DNA of 64,000 bases from Micrococcaceae bacterium Sec5.1 (lineage in GTDB: Bacteria; Actinomycetota; Actinomycetes; Actinomycetales; Micrococcaceae): contig CP143430.1 of NCBI GenBank assembly GCA_039636795.1, positions 992,001 through 1,056,000 of the forward strand. Reading direction: 5' to 3'. Positions 49,001-56,988 of the stretch are shown here, piece by piece; positions within the stretch are counted from its first letter, which is position 1, and every line of letters starts with the position of its first letter. The notes below the pieces were generated by a model. It was not told the origin of the DNA. It worked only from the letters and a program-made list of their open reading frames with translations, and ran no database searches. Both the position numbers and the translations under genes were made by a program.

Positions 49001-49040
49001 GCGCCCGTTCCAATTGGTCACGTTGCGGTTCGCCCGATAA
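46014..49040 (+). CDS. Alpha-mannosidase, glycoside hydrolase family 38
   Basis: A 1008-residue GH38 enzyme. The zinc and catalytic site are recognisable: HAHIDSAWLWP (His264, Asp266) and the nucleophile Asp376 in AWLPDSFGYSGALPQI. After the catalytic domain and three-helix bundle (about 255-620) come the beta-sandwich domains. It probably hydrolyses alpha-mannosides taken up from plant or fungal material; no signal peptide is visible, so it is cytosolic. The start is TTG 46014 after AAGGGG. No sugar transporter or regulator flanks it. Confidence 0.92.
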   Translation: MHDDRRITEQRLDRFVRERLLPAIYGRSVPLQLSSWDAPGEPVPAAEAMRQLFTPQEPGAPWGKPWSTKWLRLQGEVPEGWGSAEGTAVEIIVDLGFNSDVPGFQCEGTAWRADASIIKAISPRNYHVPLKLLGGGLSVDFYVEAAANPDVSQGWSFAPTPLGDKATSGDEPRYRLGRIAIAELNETVWELNQDVWTLSGLMHELPMELPRRHEILRALERMLDIMDPDDVAGTAAAGREALAEVLSRPAYASAHELVATGHAHIDSAWLWPVRETIRKCARTFSNVVALMDENPDFVFSCSSAQQMAWIKEFFPELFVRIREKVRAGQFVPVGGMWVESDTNMPGGEAMARQFVEGKSFFLKEFDVECQEAWLPDSFGYSGALPQIVKSAGLRWFLTQKISWNKVNRMPHHTFTWEGIDGTRLFTHFPPVDTYNAELHARELAHAERNYREHGRGTMSLVPFGYGDGGGGPTREMVAAAHRTADLEGSPKVRLGTAKDFFTAAEAEYRNLPVWVGEMYLEMHRGTYTSQAKTKRGNRRSEHLLREAELWCSTAAVRLGDAYAFPEAELKRLWRLVLLQQFHDILPGSSIAWVHQDAERNYEAIARDLEAIITQAAQALVGQGDRQFLLNAAPHKRAGVPALAAAEAVKPDAVVDAGEKDGGYVLDNGIIRAVVDSDGLLTSLTDHSSGREAIAPDQPGNLLELFRDTPNEWDAWDIEEFYRRNVTKLTEAETIDLERTAAGAVVVVKRTVGASTITQRITLDAGAESLGIATTVDWREREKMLKIAFPLDVRADRSASETQFGHVFRPTHTNTSWDAAKFEICAHRWIHVAEPGYGVAVSNSSSYGHDVTRAVRGDGGTTTTVRVSLLRSARFPDPEADRGEHTLELSIRPGAGIGDAVEEGYRTNLKARYVTGSKPVEPLVSVSNPALAVEAVKLAEDGSGDVIVRLYESLGQRSAGVVRANFEAHGVQAADLLERPVEAPGVTVGQAAAELVLRPFQLVTLRFAR

Positions 49041-49077
49041 CGGCTGGCCAGCACCAAGAGGACCCGCGCCACGAGGT

Positions 49078-49935
49078 TTAGACGTCGTGCTGCAGCCGCT
49101 TTACGAACAGCTTGGTCCGTTCCTGCCGGGGTGCGCGCAGCACCTCGGCAGCAGGGCCGCGCTCCACCACAACGCCGCCGTCCATGAAGATGACCTCGTC
49201 TGCCACGTGCTGGGCAAAGGCCAACTCATGGGTCACGATCACCATGGTCCAGCCTTCCTCAGCGAGTTCCTTGATGACGCCCAGAACGTCACCGACGAGC
49301 TCGGGATCCAATGCCGACGTGGGCTCGTCGAACAACAGCAGTTGGGGCTGGAGCGCCAAAGCACGGACAATGCCCACGCGCTGCTGTTGTCCGCCTGAGA
49401 GCTCAAACGGATAAGCGTCCCGCTTGTCAGCCAGGCCCACCCGCTCCAGCAATCGCTCGGCTTCGGCGATGGCCTCTGCCTTGGGCCGCTTCTGGACTTG
49501 GACGGGGCCTTCAATGATGTTCTTCAGGACCGTCATGTGCGGGAACAAGTTGTAGTGCTGGAACACCATGGCGCTGCGGTCCCTCAGCGCTGCGATCTCC
49601 TTCTTGCCCACTTTGGCGCCGAAATCGATGGAGAGGCCATCAGAGGTCTCGCTCCCCGAGCCGGAGCCGGAGCCGGAAGCCGAGCGCGGACCACGACCGG
49701 TGCCGCCAAAGGTGACGGTACCGGCGTCGGGGATTTCAAGGCCGTTGAGCGAACGCAAAACAGTGGTCTTGCCCGAACCCGACGGCCCGATCAGGGCCAC
49801 CACCTGGCCGCGCCGGATGTCGATATCGATGTCGCGCAGAACCACGTTGCTGCCGAAGGCTTTGGCGAGGTTCCGGGCCTTCAGGACTGAGGTGACGCGC
49901 GGTTCGCGCTGTTGAGGTGCATCAGTGGGCGACAT
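49078..49935 (-). CDS. Polar amino-acid ABC transporter, ATPase
   Basis: The 285-residue ATPase has Walker A GPSGSGKTT, signature LSGGQQQRVGIVRAL and Walker B LLFDEPTSALDPE, typical of the polar amino-acid uptake family. Between the first strands there is an extra Gly/Ser-rich insert (SASGSGSGSGSETSDG) from a short DNA repeat. The gene starts 14 bases inside the permease gene. It energises the importer encoded with it. Confidence 0.94.
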   Translation of the reverse strand: MSPTDAPQQREPRVTSVLKARNLAKAFGSNVVLRDIDIDIRRGQVVALIGPSGSGKTTVLRSLNGLEIPDAGTVTFGGTGRGPRSASGSGSGSGSETSDGLSIDFGAKVGKKEIAALRDRSAMVFQHYNLFPHMTVLKNIIEGPVQVQKRPKAEAIAEAERLLERVGLADKRDAYPFELSGGQQQRVGIVRALALQPQLLLFDEPTSALDPELVGDVLGVIKELAEEGWTMVIVTHELAFAQHVADEVIFMDGGVVVERGPAAEVLRAPRQERTKLFVKRLQHDV

Positions 49936-50581
49936 AGCGGTCCAATCTCCTTTCCACGGCGGATTGCGCAGTGGAAAGGATCAGGCAGATGACCCAGTAA
50001 ACCAGGGCTGCCTGCAAGTACAGGGCCATGAACTCCTGGCTGAACGCAGCGATTTGCTGGGCATTGCGGAAAAGTTCAGTAACCAGGATGAGGGAAGCGA
50101 GCGAGGTGTCCTTCACCAGGGAAATGAAGGTGTTGGACAACGGTGGAACGGACACCCGTGCCGCTTGCGGAAGGATAATCCGCACCAGCGTTTGGGGGTG
50201 GGACATTCCGATGGTGTGGCCGGCTTCCCACTGTCCCTTGGGGACGGAAAGAATTGCGGCCCTGATGATCTCGGCTGCGTAGCCGCCCACGTTCAAGGAG
50301 AACGCGATGATGGCGCTCGGCCAGGGATCCAGCCGGATACCAATGCTGGGAAGGCCGAAGAAGATCACAAACAGCTGCACCAGCAGGGGAGTTCCGCGGA
50401 TGACCGAGACGTAGAAACGACCTATGCCGGACAGCAGCCAATTCGAGCTCAGCCGCAACAGCGCCACCACCAAGGCCAGCACCAGGCCAAACGCAAAGGA
50501 GGCCAGGGTAAGGGGGATGGTGCCCGTTACGGCCCCCGTGATGATTGGCCCGAAGGAACTCCAAATGAGGTCCCAGTTCAT
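49922..50581 (-). CDS. Polar amino-acid ABC transporter, permease
   Basis: A 219-residue permease with about five helices and the EAA-type loop (GYAAEIIRAAILSVPKGQWEAGHTIGM). It directly follows the binding protein: the ATG (50581) abuts its TAA. It overlaps the ATPase gene by 14 bases. Confidence 0.95.
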   Translation of the reverse strand: MNWDLIWSSFGPIITGAVTGTIPLTLASFAFGLVLALVVALLRLSSNWLLSGIGRFYVSVIRGTPLLVQLFVIFFGLPSIGIRLDPWPSAIIAFSLNVGGYAAEIIRAAILSVPKGQWEAGHTIGMSHPQTLVRIILPQAARVSVPPLSNTFISLVKDTSLASLILVTELFRNAQQIAAFSQEFMALYLQAALVYWVICLILSTAQSAVERRLDRYVAH

Positions 50582-51397
50582 TTATTTGGTGACATCCGCA
50601 CCGAAGTACTTTTCGGAGATCTTTACCAGGGTTCCATCTGCCCGAAGATCATCCAGCGCCTTGTCTACAGCCTTGGTCAGCTCGGTGGAACCCTTGCGGA
50701 ACACCAGTGCACTCTCGGTCTTGTCCGGTGCTTCGGCGGCCACCTTCAAACCGGAATCCGGGGTGGTTTTCGCGTAGTCCAAGTAGGTGAGTTTGTCGTT
50801 GACGGTAGCGTCCACGCGTCCCTGCTGTACGAGGGTGGCAGACTGGGCCCAGCCTTCAACGGCCTGAACGTTGGCGCCGGCCTCCACGGCCATTTTGTAG
50901 AAGTTGCTGGTCAGCGACTGCGCGGTGGTCTTGCCCTTGAGGTCAGCGAAGCTGTTGATGTTGGAATTGTCCTTCTTGGTCACCACAACGCCGGTAGAGA
51001 CGGTGTAGGGCTTGGAGAACTCGTACTTGGCTTTGCGCTCATCATTGATGGAGATCTGGTTGGCGATGGTATCGAACCGCTTGGCGTCCAGACCCGCGAA
51101 GATCCCATCGAATTGCGTCTCCTGGAAGCTCGCCTTCACGCCCAGCTTTTCAGCAACGGCCTTGGCGATCTCAACGTCGAAGCCCGTCAGTTCACCAGCG
51201 CCCTCGGCGTGGAAGCTGAACGGGCGGTAGGTTCCTTCCGTTGCGATGACGAGTTCGCCCTTGGATTTCACGTCGGACAAGGATGTATCGCCACCGGACT
51301 GGGCTGGAGTGGAACCGCCACCGCAGGCAGACAGTGCAATGGCGGCGGCGGCCAGGGTAGCGGCGAAAAGAGAACGGCGGGAGCGAAGGCTGGTCAT
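50582..51397 (-). CDS. Polar amino-acid-binding lipoprotein (possibly cystine)
   Basis: A 271-residue substrate-binding lipoprotein with lipobox LSAC (Cys25) and a type-3 binding fold (LVIATEGTYRPFSFH, LTGFDVEIAKAVAEKLG, FSKPYTVSTGVVV). The EGTYRPFSFH and NQISINDERKAKYEFS stretches resemble cystine-binding proteins such as FliY/TcyJ, so cystine is my best guess. It is the first gene of the operon binding protein-permease-ATPase. Confidence 0.9.
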   Translation of the reverse strand: MTSLRSRRSLFAATLAAAAIALSACGGGSTPAQSGGDTSLSDVKSKGELVIATEGTYRPFSFHAEGAGELTGFDVEIAKAVAEKLGVKASFQETQFDGIFAGLDAKRFDTIANQISINDERKAKYEFSKPYTVSTGVVVTKKDNSNINSFADLKGKTTAQSLTSNFYKMAVEAGANVQAVEGWAQSATLVQQGRVDATVNDKLTYLDYAKTTPDSGLKVAAEAPDKTESALVFRKGSTELTKAVDKALDDLRADGTLVKISEKYFGADVTK

Positions 51398-51478
51398 GGA
51401 GCCATCTTAGTCACGGGCCACCACGGATTCCCGGCAGGAAAGGCTTGGAGGCCTGCGGAAAGGGTGGTTAAAAAGGCT

Positions 51479-51513
51479 GAGTGGGGGCGGTCCCCAACAG
51501 CCCGCCACCACTC
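51479..51513 (-). terminator. Intrinsic terminator for the 51640-53066 operon
   Basis: On the minus strand GAGTGGTGGCGG pairs with CCGCCCCCACTC (11 of 12), followed by AGCC and five T (51474-51470). This is a standard Rho-independent terminator 126 bases past the membrane-protein stop. Confidence 0.8.
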
Positions 51514-51639
51514 ATCCCCCCAATTGTGATCACGTGGGCGCCACATTCACCGGAAACCCGTTCTCTGATTCCGGTGCCAGGCTGCAACCGCGTTCACACA
51601 TTCATGATTGTGCCACGATCTAATGGTTTTGTGAAAGTC

Positions 51640-52347
51640 TTACGCTGTGCGTCTTGCTTTCCGCCGCGCAAACGCCTTGGAAAACCAGATCCCGGCGAGC
51701 CCAATGGCCGTCGCCAGCACGGCGGAGTAGTTGATCAGGGAACGCAGCCACAGGTGCACCAGCGGGATCAGTGGGAAGAGTTGGGACACCAAAAGCAACG
51801 CCAGCCCAACGAACAGGAGGGCCGAGGCGGCACGCAGCAAGGCGGGGTAGCGGCCCATGATGGTGCGCCAGATCGCCGGCAGCAAACAGGCTGATACGTA
51901 TCCAGGATAAAAGCGGCCCAGAGCCGCGTAGGCCTCCATTGAAGGTCCCCAGGTCAGTCCTGTCATTCCCGCCGTGGAGCCGCGGGTGTCCGTGATGACA
52001 AAGAAGAACGTGGTCAACGCCACCGTGATTCCGAGGACTGTCAGCCCCCAAGGGCCACGAATGGCCCGTTCCGCTGACCTGGAAGCGAAACCCATGGCAA
52101 TTTTGATGCCCATCAGCAGGAACGTGCCGTACAGCAGGAACCGCAGGATCAGGTTGGTGACGTTAACCCCGCCAAGAAGGGCATCGATGGCGAGGTATGG
52201 CGCCTCGATGCTGAGAAGGATATCCAGGGTGATCAGCGCGAAAATGTAGAAGACCACCCGGTTCTCACCCCTGAGCAGGCTCGGAATCCGCGCGATGGTA
52301 ATCGCCAGGCACACCAGCAGCGTTGCCCAAGGCAGGACAGCCGTCAT
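51640..52347 (-). CDS. Multi-helix membrane protein, unknown function
   Basis: A 235-residue protein with about six or seven hydrophobic helices and a basic C-terminus (SKAFARRKARRTA). I do not recognise the family. ATG 52347 overlaps the stop of the upstream regulator by four bases (ATGA), so the two are coupled; an in-frame start five codons upstream exists. The pairing with a DNA-binding protein suggests it may sense a signal or control the regulator's activity. Confidence 0.7.
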   Translation of the reverse strand: MTAVLPWATLLVCLAITIARIPSLLRGENRVVFYIFALITLDILLSIEAPYLAIDALLGGVNVTNLILRFLLYGTFLLMGIKIAMGFASRSAERAIRGPWGLTVLGITVALTTFFFVITDTRGSTAGMTGLTWGPSMEAYAALGRFYPGYVSACLLPAIWRTIMGRYPALLRAASALLFVGLALLLVSQLFPLIPLVHLWLRSLINYSAVLATAIGLAGIWFSKAFARRKARRTA

Positions 52348-53066
52348 CCGAGATTCTCCCAAATTCGTTCAGTTCGTTCGTGGTCTTGTTCTTGGCGGCG
52401 CAAGGTCTTGCCCAGCGCCTGAAGCCTCTCACCGGCGAGGGTCACCAGCTCGCCCAAGGTCATCTGGTCAAGGGCCTCCTGCCGCCCGTTGGGGGACCAA
52501 CCGGCCTCCGCCTCCGTGATCAGCCCTCCAGCAACCAGCCCGCCCGCTGGTCCGACGCCGGCAGCCCGCGACGTCGCGATGGCCAACTCGGGAGGAAGCC
52601 TGTTGGCGGTCAGGTGGGCGGAGAAGTTCTGTGGCGCGATGCCGGTGGCTTCGCTGACCCGGTGCCGCAACTCGCCGTCGTCGATTGCATCCACCCAGTT
52701 GCGAACCGCGGTGGGGTGCGGTGTTGGCGACAGTCCTGTGACGGAGACGGACCCCGGTTCACTGCGTTCCACCACCGCGCGCAGCAAATCCATGGTGGCA
52801 ATCTGGCTCACCAGTTCATCCGGCGTGGGCGGGACGGGGTCGCCTCGAAGATCTGCGTAGAGGTCAAACGTGGCAAGGGCTTGCACGGGATTCACGTGAT
52901 AGCCCCGGCTGATGCTGACCAACGTTGACTCTGCCACCTTGCCCCGGACCAACTGTTGGGCCAGCGTTGTCCGTTTTATCCCGGAAATCCTGCAGACGTC
53001 CGCTGTGCTGGCGTTGGGTGCAACGCCGTGAAGCCAGCGTTGGAACGCCTTGGACGGTAAGGGCAT
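52344..53066 (-). CDS. Helix-turn-helix regulator, unknown target
   Basis: A 240-residue soluble protein. Residues about 20-55 look like a helix-turn-helix (TADVCRISGIKRTTLAQQLVRG), and the rest is mixed helical with a charged tail (RRQEQDHERTERIWENLG). ATG 53066 is chosen; TTG 53090 would add eight residues. It diverges from the ABC-F gene with a 280-base shared region and overlaps the membrane-protein gene downstream. It might regulate the ABC genes, but no site was found. Confidence 0.65.
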   Translation of the reverse strand: MPLPSKAFQRWLHGVAPNASTADVCRISGIKRTTLAQQLVRGKVAESTLVSISRGYHVNPVQALATFDLYADLRGDPVPPTPDELVSQIATMDLLRAVVERSEPGSVSVTGLSPTPHPTAVRNWVDAIDDGELRHRVSEATGIAPQNFSAHLTANRLPPELAIATSRAAGVGPAGGLVAGGLITEAEAGWSPNGRQEALDQMTLGELVTLAGERLQALGKTLRRQEQDHERTERIWENLG

Positions 53067-53144
53067 GGAGCGCTTTCTGGGATATTTCAAACGGCAAGTC
53101 CGGCATCACCCACAGGGGAACCGAAGCAAAGGGTACGGATTGAT

Positions 53145-53173
53145 TTTACGCCGACGCCACATTGAATTATGCT
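53145..53173 (+). promoter_or_regulatory. Candidate promoter of the ABC-F leader
   Basis: TTTACG (53145-53150), 17 bases, then TATGCT (53168-53173). An alternative is TTGATT (53140-53145) with AATTAT (53165-53170) at 19 bases. The start of transcription would fall near 53177-53182, which decides whether the upstream mini-ORFs are transcribed. Confidence 0.4.
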
Positions 53174-53175
53174 TG

Positions 53176-53256
53176 ATGCTTGAACCCGTTGGTCCGTACA
53201 CCCCCCAAGTCCGGACCAGCGGGTTTTTCCATGCCCGTGGGAATCACGGGTGGTGA
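53176..53256 (+). CDS. Possible 26-residue leader peptide upstream of ABC-F
   Basis: ATG 53176 opens a 26-codon frame (begins MLEPVGPYTPQV, ends RGNHGW) that runs through the leader terminator. A four-codon frame (MLDA, ATG 53169) overlaps its start. Short leader peptides are common in attenuated ABC-F resistance genes, but there is no clear ribosome-binding site, so it would need a leaderless start. Tentative. Confidence 0.35.
   Translation: MLEPVGPYTPQVRTSGFFHARGNHGW
53183..53228 (+). terminator. Leader terminator/attenuator upstream of ABC-F
   Basis: AACCCGTTGGTCCG (53183-53196) pairs with CGGACCAGCGGGTT (53212-53225) at all 14 positions, one of them G-U, followed by a T-run (53224-53228). 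It has the form of an intrinsic terminator but lies before, not after, a gene, so it probably attenuates the ABC-F operon. Further hairpins follow (CCCGTG/CACGGG at 53234-53250). Confidence 0.8.
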
Positions 53257-53346
53257 GGCCGCGTTTCGTAAGTGAACCCGCGCTTGTTTTACCGTGCTGG
53301 TGATGTAGACGCGAGCGCCGTGGTGGCGCTGCGAGAGGAATAGAGA

Positions 53347-55008
53347 ATGACTGCAACACTGGTGGCCAAGGATCTTGCCGGTGGTCACGGCCACCGCACG
53401 CTCTTTTCAAAGCTTTCCCTCACCGTTGCTCCCGGCGATGTGGTGGGCGTGGTGGGTGCGAACGGCGCGGGCAAATCGACGCTCCTGCGCATCCTTTCCG
53501 GCGTGGACCAGCCGCAGGAGGGGACCGTCAACCTGGCCCCGTCGGACGCCTTTGTGGGCTGGCTGCCACAGGAACATGAGCGTACCGTGGGCGAAACCAT
53601 CGGGGCCTACATCGCGCGCCGCACGGGGTGCGCCCGGGCCACTGCCGAGATGGAAGCCACCGCGGAGGCCCTCGGTTCCGGGGCTCCCGGAGCGGATGAC
53701 GCATACTCCCTGGCCTTTGACCGCTGGATGGCATCCGGCGCTGCAGACCTCGAGGACCGGATTCCGGCCGTGCTGGCAGACCTTGGCCTGGAGCTTGGTA
53801 CCGATGCCCTCATGACCGGGCTCTCCGGCGGGCAGGCTGCCCGGGTTGCTTTGGGTGCACTGCTGCTCAGCCGCTTCGATGTTGTCCTTCTTGATGAACC
53901 CACCAATGATCTGGACCTTGATGGCCTGGCCCGGCTGGAGGCTTTCGTGCAGGGCCTGCGCGGAGGAGTGGTTCTGGTTTCCCACGACCGTGAGTTCCTG
54001 GCCCGCTGCGTCACCACCGTTGTGGAACTGGACCTCGCCCAGAATTCAGTGGCTGTCTACGACGGCGGCTACGAAGCGTTCCTCGAGGAACGTGCGGTCG
54101 CCAAGCGCCACGCCCGCGAACGTTACGAAGATTTTGCCAACACCAAGGCCGATCTTGTGTCCCGCGCACGGACCCAGCGCGAGTGGAGCTCCCAGGGCGT
54201 CCGCAATGCGATGAAGAAGAATCCAGACAACGACAAAATCCGCAGGGCCGCGAGCACCGAGTCCTCCGAAAAGCAGGCACAGAAGGTCCGCCAGATGGAG
54301 TCGCGCATCGCCCGCCTCACCGAGGTAGAGGAACCGCGCAAGGAATGGCAACTGCAGTTCAGCATCGGCCAGGCGCCCCGCTCAAGTGCCGTCGTCGCAA
54401 CCCTTCGTGACGTCGTGGTCCATCAAGGCGACTTCACGCTGGGACCAGTCAACCTCCAGCTCAACGGCGGTGAGCGCATCGGGATCACCGGGCCCAACGG
54501 CGCCGGCAAATCCACTCTCCTGCGCTTGCTGCTCGGCACCCGGAAACCGGACGACGGCGAAGCCTCCATGGGCGCGTCTGTCGCCATCGGCGAAATCGAC
54601 CAGGCCCGCGGACTGCTCGACGGCGGACGGCAGCTGGGCGACGCCGTCGAAGCTGTGCTGGTGGATTGGAACAGTGCGGACGTTCGCACGCTCCTTGCCA
54701 AGTTCGGCTTGAAAGCGGACCACACTTCGCGGACCGTCGATTCGTTGTCCCCGGGAGAACGAACCCGTGCTGCGCTGGCCCTCCTGCAGGCCCGTGGCGT
54801 GAACCTGCTGGTGCTGGACGAACCCACCAACCATCTTGACCTCCCCGCGATCGAGCAACTTGAAGAGGCGCTGGAAAGCTACGAAGGCGCCCTCCTGCTG
54901 GTCACCCACGACCGGCGTTTGCTTCAGAATGTTCGGCTCGATTCGCGTTGGCACCTGGAAAATGGCCGTGTCCAGGAGCTTCACCACACCCTCGGCCAGG
55001 AGAAGTAA
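53347..55008 (+). CDS. ABC-F family ATPase
   Basis: A 553-residue cytosolic protein with two ABC domains and no membrane helices: Walker A GANGAGKST at 37-45 and GPNGAGKST near 382-390, Walker B LLDEPTNDLD and VLDEPTNHLD. Between them is a charged linker arm (about 245-340, KRHARERYEDFANTKADLV, NDKIRRAASTESSEKQ). ABC-F proteins act on the ribosome, and some protect it from antibiotics. A terminator-bearing leader, as in inducible resistance ABC-F genes, and an exporter downstream suggest a resistance role, compare Rv1473; the drug class is unknown. Confidence 0.9.
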   Translation: MTATLVAKDLAGGHGHRTLFSKLSLTVAPGDVVGVVGANGAGKSTLLRILSGVDQPQEGTVNLAPSDAFVGWLPQEHERTVGETIGAYIARRTGCARATAEMEATAEALGSGAPGADDAYSLAFDRWMASGAADLEDRIPAVLADLGLELGTDALMTGLSGGQAARVALGALLLSRFDVVLLDEPTNDLDLDGLARLEAFVQGLRGGVVLVSHDREFLARCVTTVVELDLAQNSVAVYDGGYEAFLEERAVAKRHARERYEDFANTKADLVSRARTQREWSSQGVRNAMKKNPDNDKIRRAASTESSEKQAQKVRQMESRIARLTEVEEPRKEWQLQFSIGQAPRSSAVVATLRDVVVHQGDFTLGPVNLQLNGGERIGITGPNGAGKSTLLRLLLGTRKPDDGEASMGASVAIGEIDQARGLLDGGRQLGDAVEAVLVDWNSADVRTLLAKFGLKADHTSRTVDSLSPGERTRAALALLQARGVNLLVLDEPTNHLDLPAIEQLEEALESYEGALLLVTHDRRLLQNVRLDSRWHLENGRVQELHHTLGQEK

Positions 55009-55010
55009 CC

Positions 55011-56924
55011 ATGAGTATGGACCGCGTAGCGTGGAGCTCGCTTTACAACATCACCACAGCTAAGAGCGGTTCACAGCCGTTCTCCAAGGAAACGCTGAAG
55101 CGCGTGCTGGGCTTTGCCGCGCCGCACAAGGCCAAGCTCATCGCCTTCGTCATTGCCTCGATCGCGGGTGCCTTCCTCGCCGTCGCCACGCCAGTGCTCG
55201 CGGGGCAAGTGGTTGACGCCATCATTGCCAAGGCGGATGTGGCCACGGTCATCTGGCTGGCCGTACTCATCGCGATTGTGGCTGTCGGCGAGGCTGGGGT
55301 TGGCCTGGTGACGCGATGGTTGTCCTCCACCATTGGCGAGGGCGTCATCGTGGACCTGCGCACCCGCGTGTTCGACCATGTGCAGCGCATGCCCATCGCT
55401 TTCTTCACCCGGACCCGGACAGGCGCGCTGGTCAGCCGCCTGAACAACGACGTCATCGGGGCACAGTCTGCCTTCGCCGGCACGTTGTCCGGTGTGGTCA
55501 GCAACGTTGTGGCGCTCGCCCTGACCCTGGTGGTCATGCTCAACACGTCCTGGCTGGTCACTGTCCTGGCCATGGTGTTGCTGCCAATCTTCCTGATACC
55601 AGCCCGGCGTATGGGATCCAAGCTGGCCGACCTCCGACGCGAGGCGGCCGCGCATAACGCTGCCATGGGTACGCAGATGACCGAAAGGTTCTCCGCTCCC
55701 GGCGCCACACTCGTGAAACTCTTCGGCAGGCCGGACGAGGAATCCCAGGAGTTCGCTGCCCGCGCCGGCCGGGTGCGTGACATCGGCATCCGAACCGCCA
55801 TGCTGCAGTTCACCTTCGTCACGGCGCTGACTTTGGTCTCGGCACTGGCCCTGGCCCTCGTTTATGGACTGGGCGGCTGGCTTGCACTTGGTGGCCAACT
55901 GGCACCTGGCGACGTAGTGGTCCTGGCCCTCCTCCTGACCCGTCTCTACGCTCCGCTGACCGCCCTCTCCAACGCGCGTGTGGAAATCATGAGCGCACTT
56001 GTCAGCTTCGAGCGGGTCTTCGAGATCCTGGATCTGCAGCCCCTCATCACGGAAAAGCCGGACGCCGTAGCCGTTCCATCCGGACCCGTCGCCGTGGAAT
56101 TCCACGACGTCCGCTTCTCCTACCCGTCGGCTGACAAAGTGTCCCTTGCCTCCTTGGAAGACGTGTCCACGCTGGACACGCGTGGCGGCGAGGAAGTCCT
56201 GCATGGTGTCAGCTTCCGTGTTGAGCCAGGCCAAACCGTCGCCTTGGTGGGCTCCTCCGGCGCAGGAAAGTCCACAGTGGCCCAACTTTTGTCGCGCCTC
56301 TACGACGTCGACTCCGGAGCCGTGCGCCTTGGCGGGCAGGGACCTGGTACCGGCGTGGATGTCCGGGACCTCGGCTTTGACTCACTGCGCGACACGCTGG
56401 GCATGGTGACCCAGGACGGCCACCTGTTCCACGAAACCATTGCATCCAACCTGCGCCTGGCCCGGCCGGATGCCACGGAAGAAGACATGTGGGAGGTGCT
56501 CCGGCGTGCACGCCTGGAACCCATGATTCGGTCTCTTCCGGATGGCCTGGAAACAGTCGTCGGCGAGCGCGGGTACCGGCTCTCCGGTGGCGAACGGCAA
56601 CGGCTCACCATCGCGCGTTTGCTCATCAAGCAGCCTCGCGTCGTCATTCTTGATGAGGCGACCGCCGCGCTGGACTCCACTAACGAAGCCGCCGTCCAGG
56701 CGGCCTTGGGGGAAGCGCTCGAGGGGCGTACCGCCGTCGTGATTGCGCACAGGTTGTCCACGATCCGTGCAGCGGACGTGATCCTGGTGGTAGAGGACGG
56801 CAGGATCGTGGAGCGTGGCACTCACACCGAACTGCTTGTTGCCGATGGCCGCTATGCGGAGTTGTACCGGACCCAGTTCGCGGAAGCCACGGCGGTGGCT
56901 GAGGAAGCAGTTCCGGAACTCTAA
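55011..56924 (+). CDS. ABC exporter, fused permease and ATPase
   Basis: A 637-residue half-transporter: six helices in about residues 40-310, then an ATPase with Walker A GSSGAGKST near 414, signature LSGGERQRLTIARLL and Walker B VILDEATAALDS. It would work as a homodimer and resembles multidrug or lipid exporters. ATG 55011 is two bases after the ABC-F stop, so the two share a transcript and leader control. A long inverted repeat ends the unit. Confidence 0.94.
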   Translation: MSMDRVAWSSLYNITTAKSGSQPFSKETLKRVLGFAAPHKAKLIAFVIASIAGAFLAVATPVLAGQVVDAIIAKADVATVIWLAVLIAIVAVGEAGVGLVTRWLSSTIGEGVIVDLRTRVFDHVQRMPIAFFTRTRTGALVSRLNNDVIGAQSAFAGTLSGVVSNVVALALTLVVMLNTSWLVTVLAMVLLPIFLIPARRMGSKLADLRREAAAHNAAMGTQMTERFSAPGATLVKLFGRPDEESQEFAARAGRVRDIGIRTAMLQFTFVTALTLVSALALALVYGLGGWLALGGQLAPGDVVVLALLLTRLYAPLTALSNARVEIMSALVSFERVFEILDLQPLITEKPDAVAVPSGPVAVEFHDVRFSYPSADKVSLASLEDVSTLDTRGGEEVLHGVSFRVEPGQTVALVGSSGAGKSTVAQLLSRLYDVDSGAVRLGGQGPGTGVDVRDLGFDSLRDTLGMVTQDGHLFHETIASNLRLARPDATEEDMWEVLRRARLEPMIRSLPDGLETVVGERGYRLSGGERQRLTIARLLIKQPRVVILDEATAALDSTNEAAVQAALGEALEGRTAVVIAHRLSTIRAADVILVVEDGRIVERGTHTELLVADGRYAELYRTQFAEATAVAEEAVPEL

Positions 56925-56943
56925 CGCTGTCCGTAACTAGCTC

Positions 56944-56985
56944 GCATTAGTGGTTGTTCTGAGCCCTCAGAACAACCACTAATGC
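56944..56985. terminator. Perfect 20-base inverted repeat between convergent genes
   Basis: GCATTAGTGGTTGTTCTGAG (56944-56963) is followed, after two bases, by its exact reverse complement (56966-56985). AGCT on either side continues the stem with one mismatch. It stands 20 bases after the exporter stop and four bases before the NUDIX stop, so it is probably a bidirectional terminator, although there is no T-run. Confidence 0.75.
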
Positions 56986-56988
56986 CAG

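Noticed and set aside
53347..55008. ABC-F gene as a membrane transporter ATPase
   Set aside because: Two ABC domains on one chain with a linker arm and no membrane helices; this is the ribosome-acting ABC-F type.
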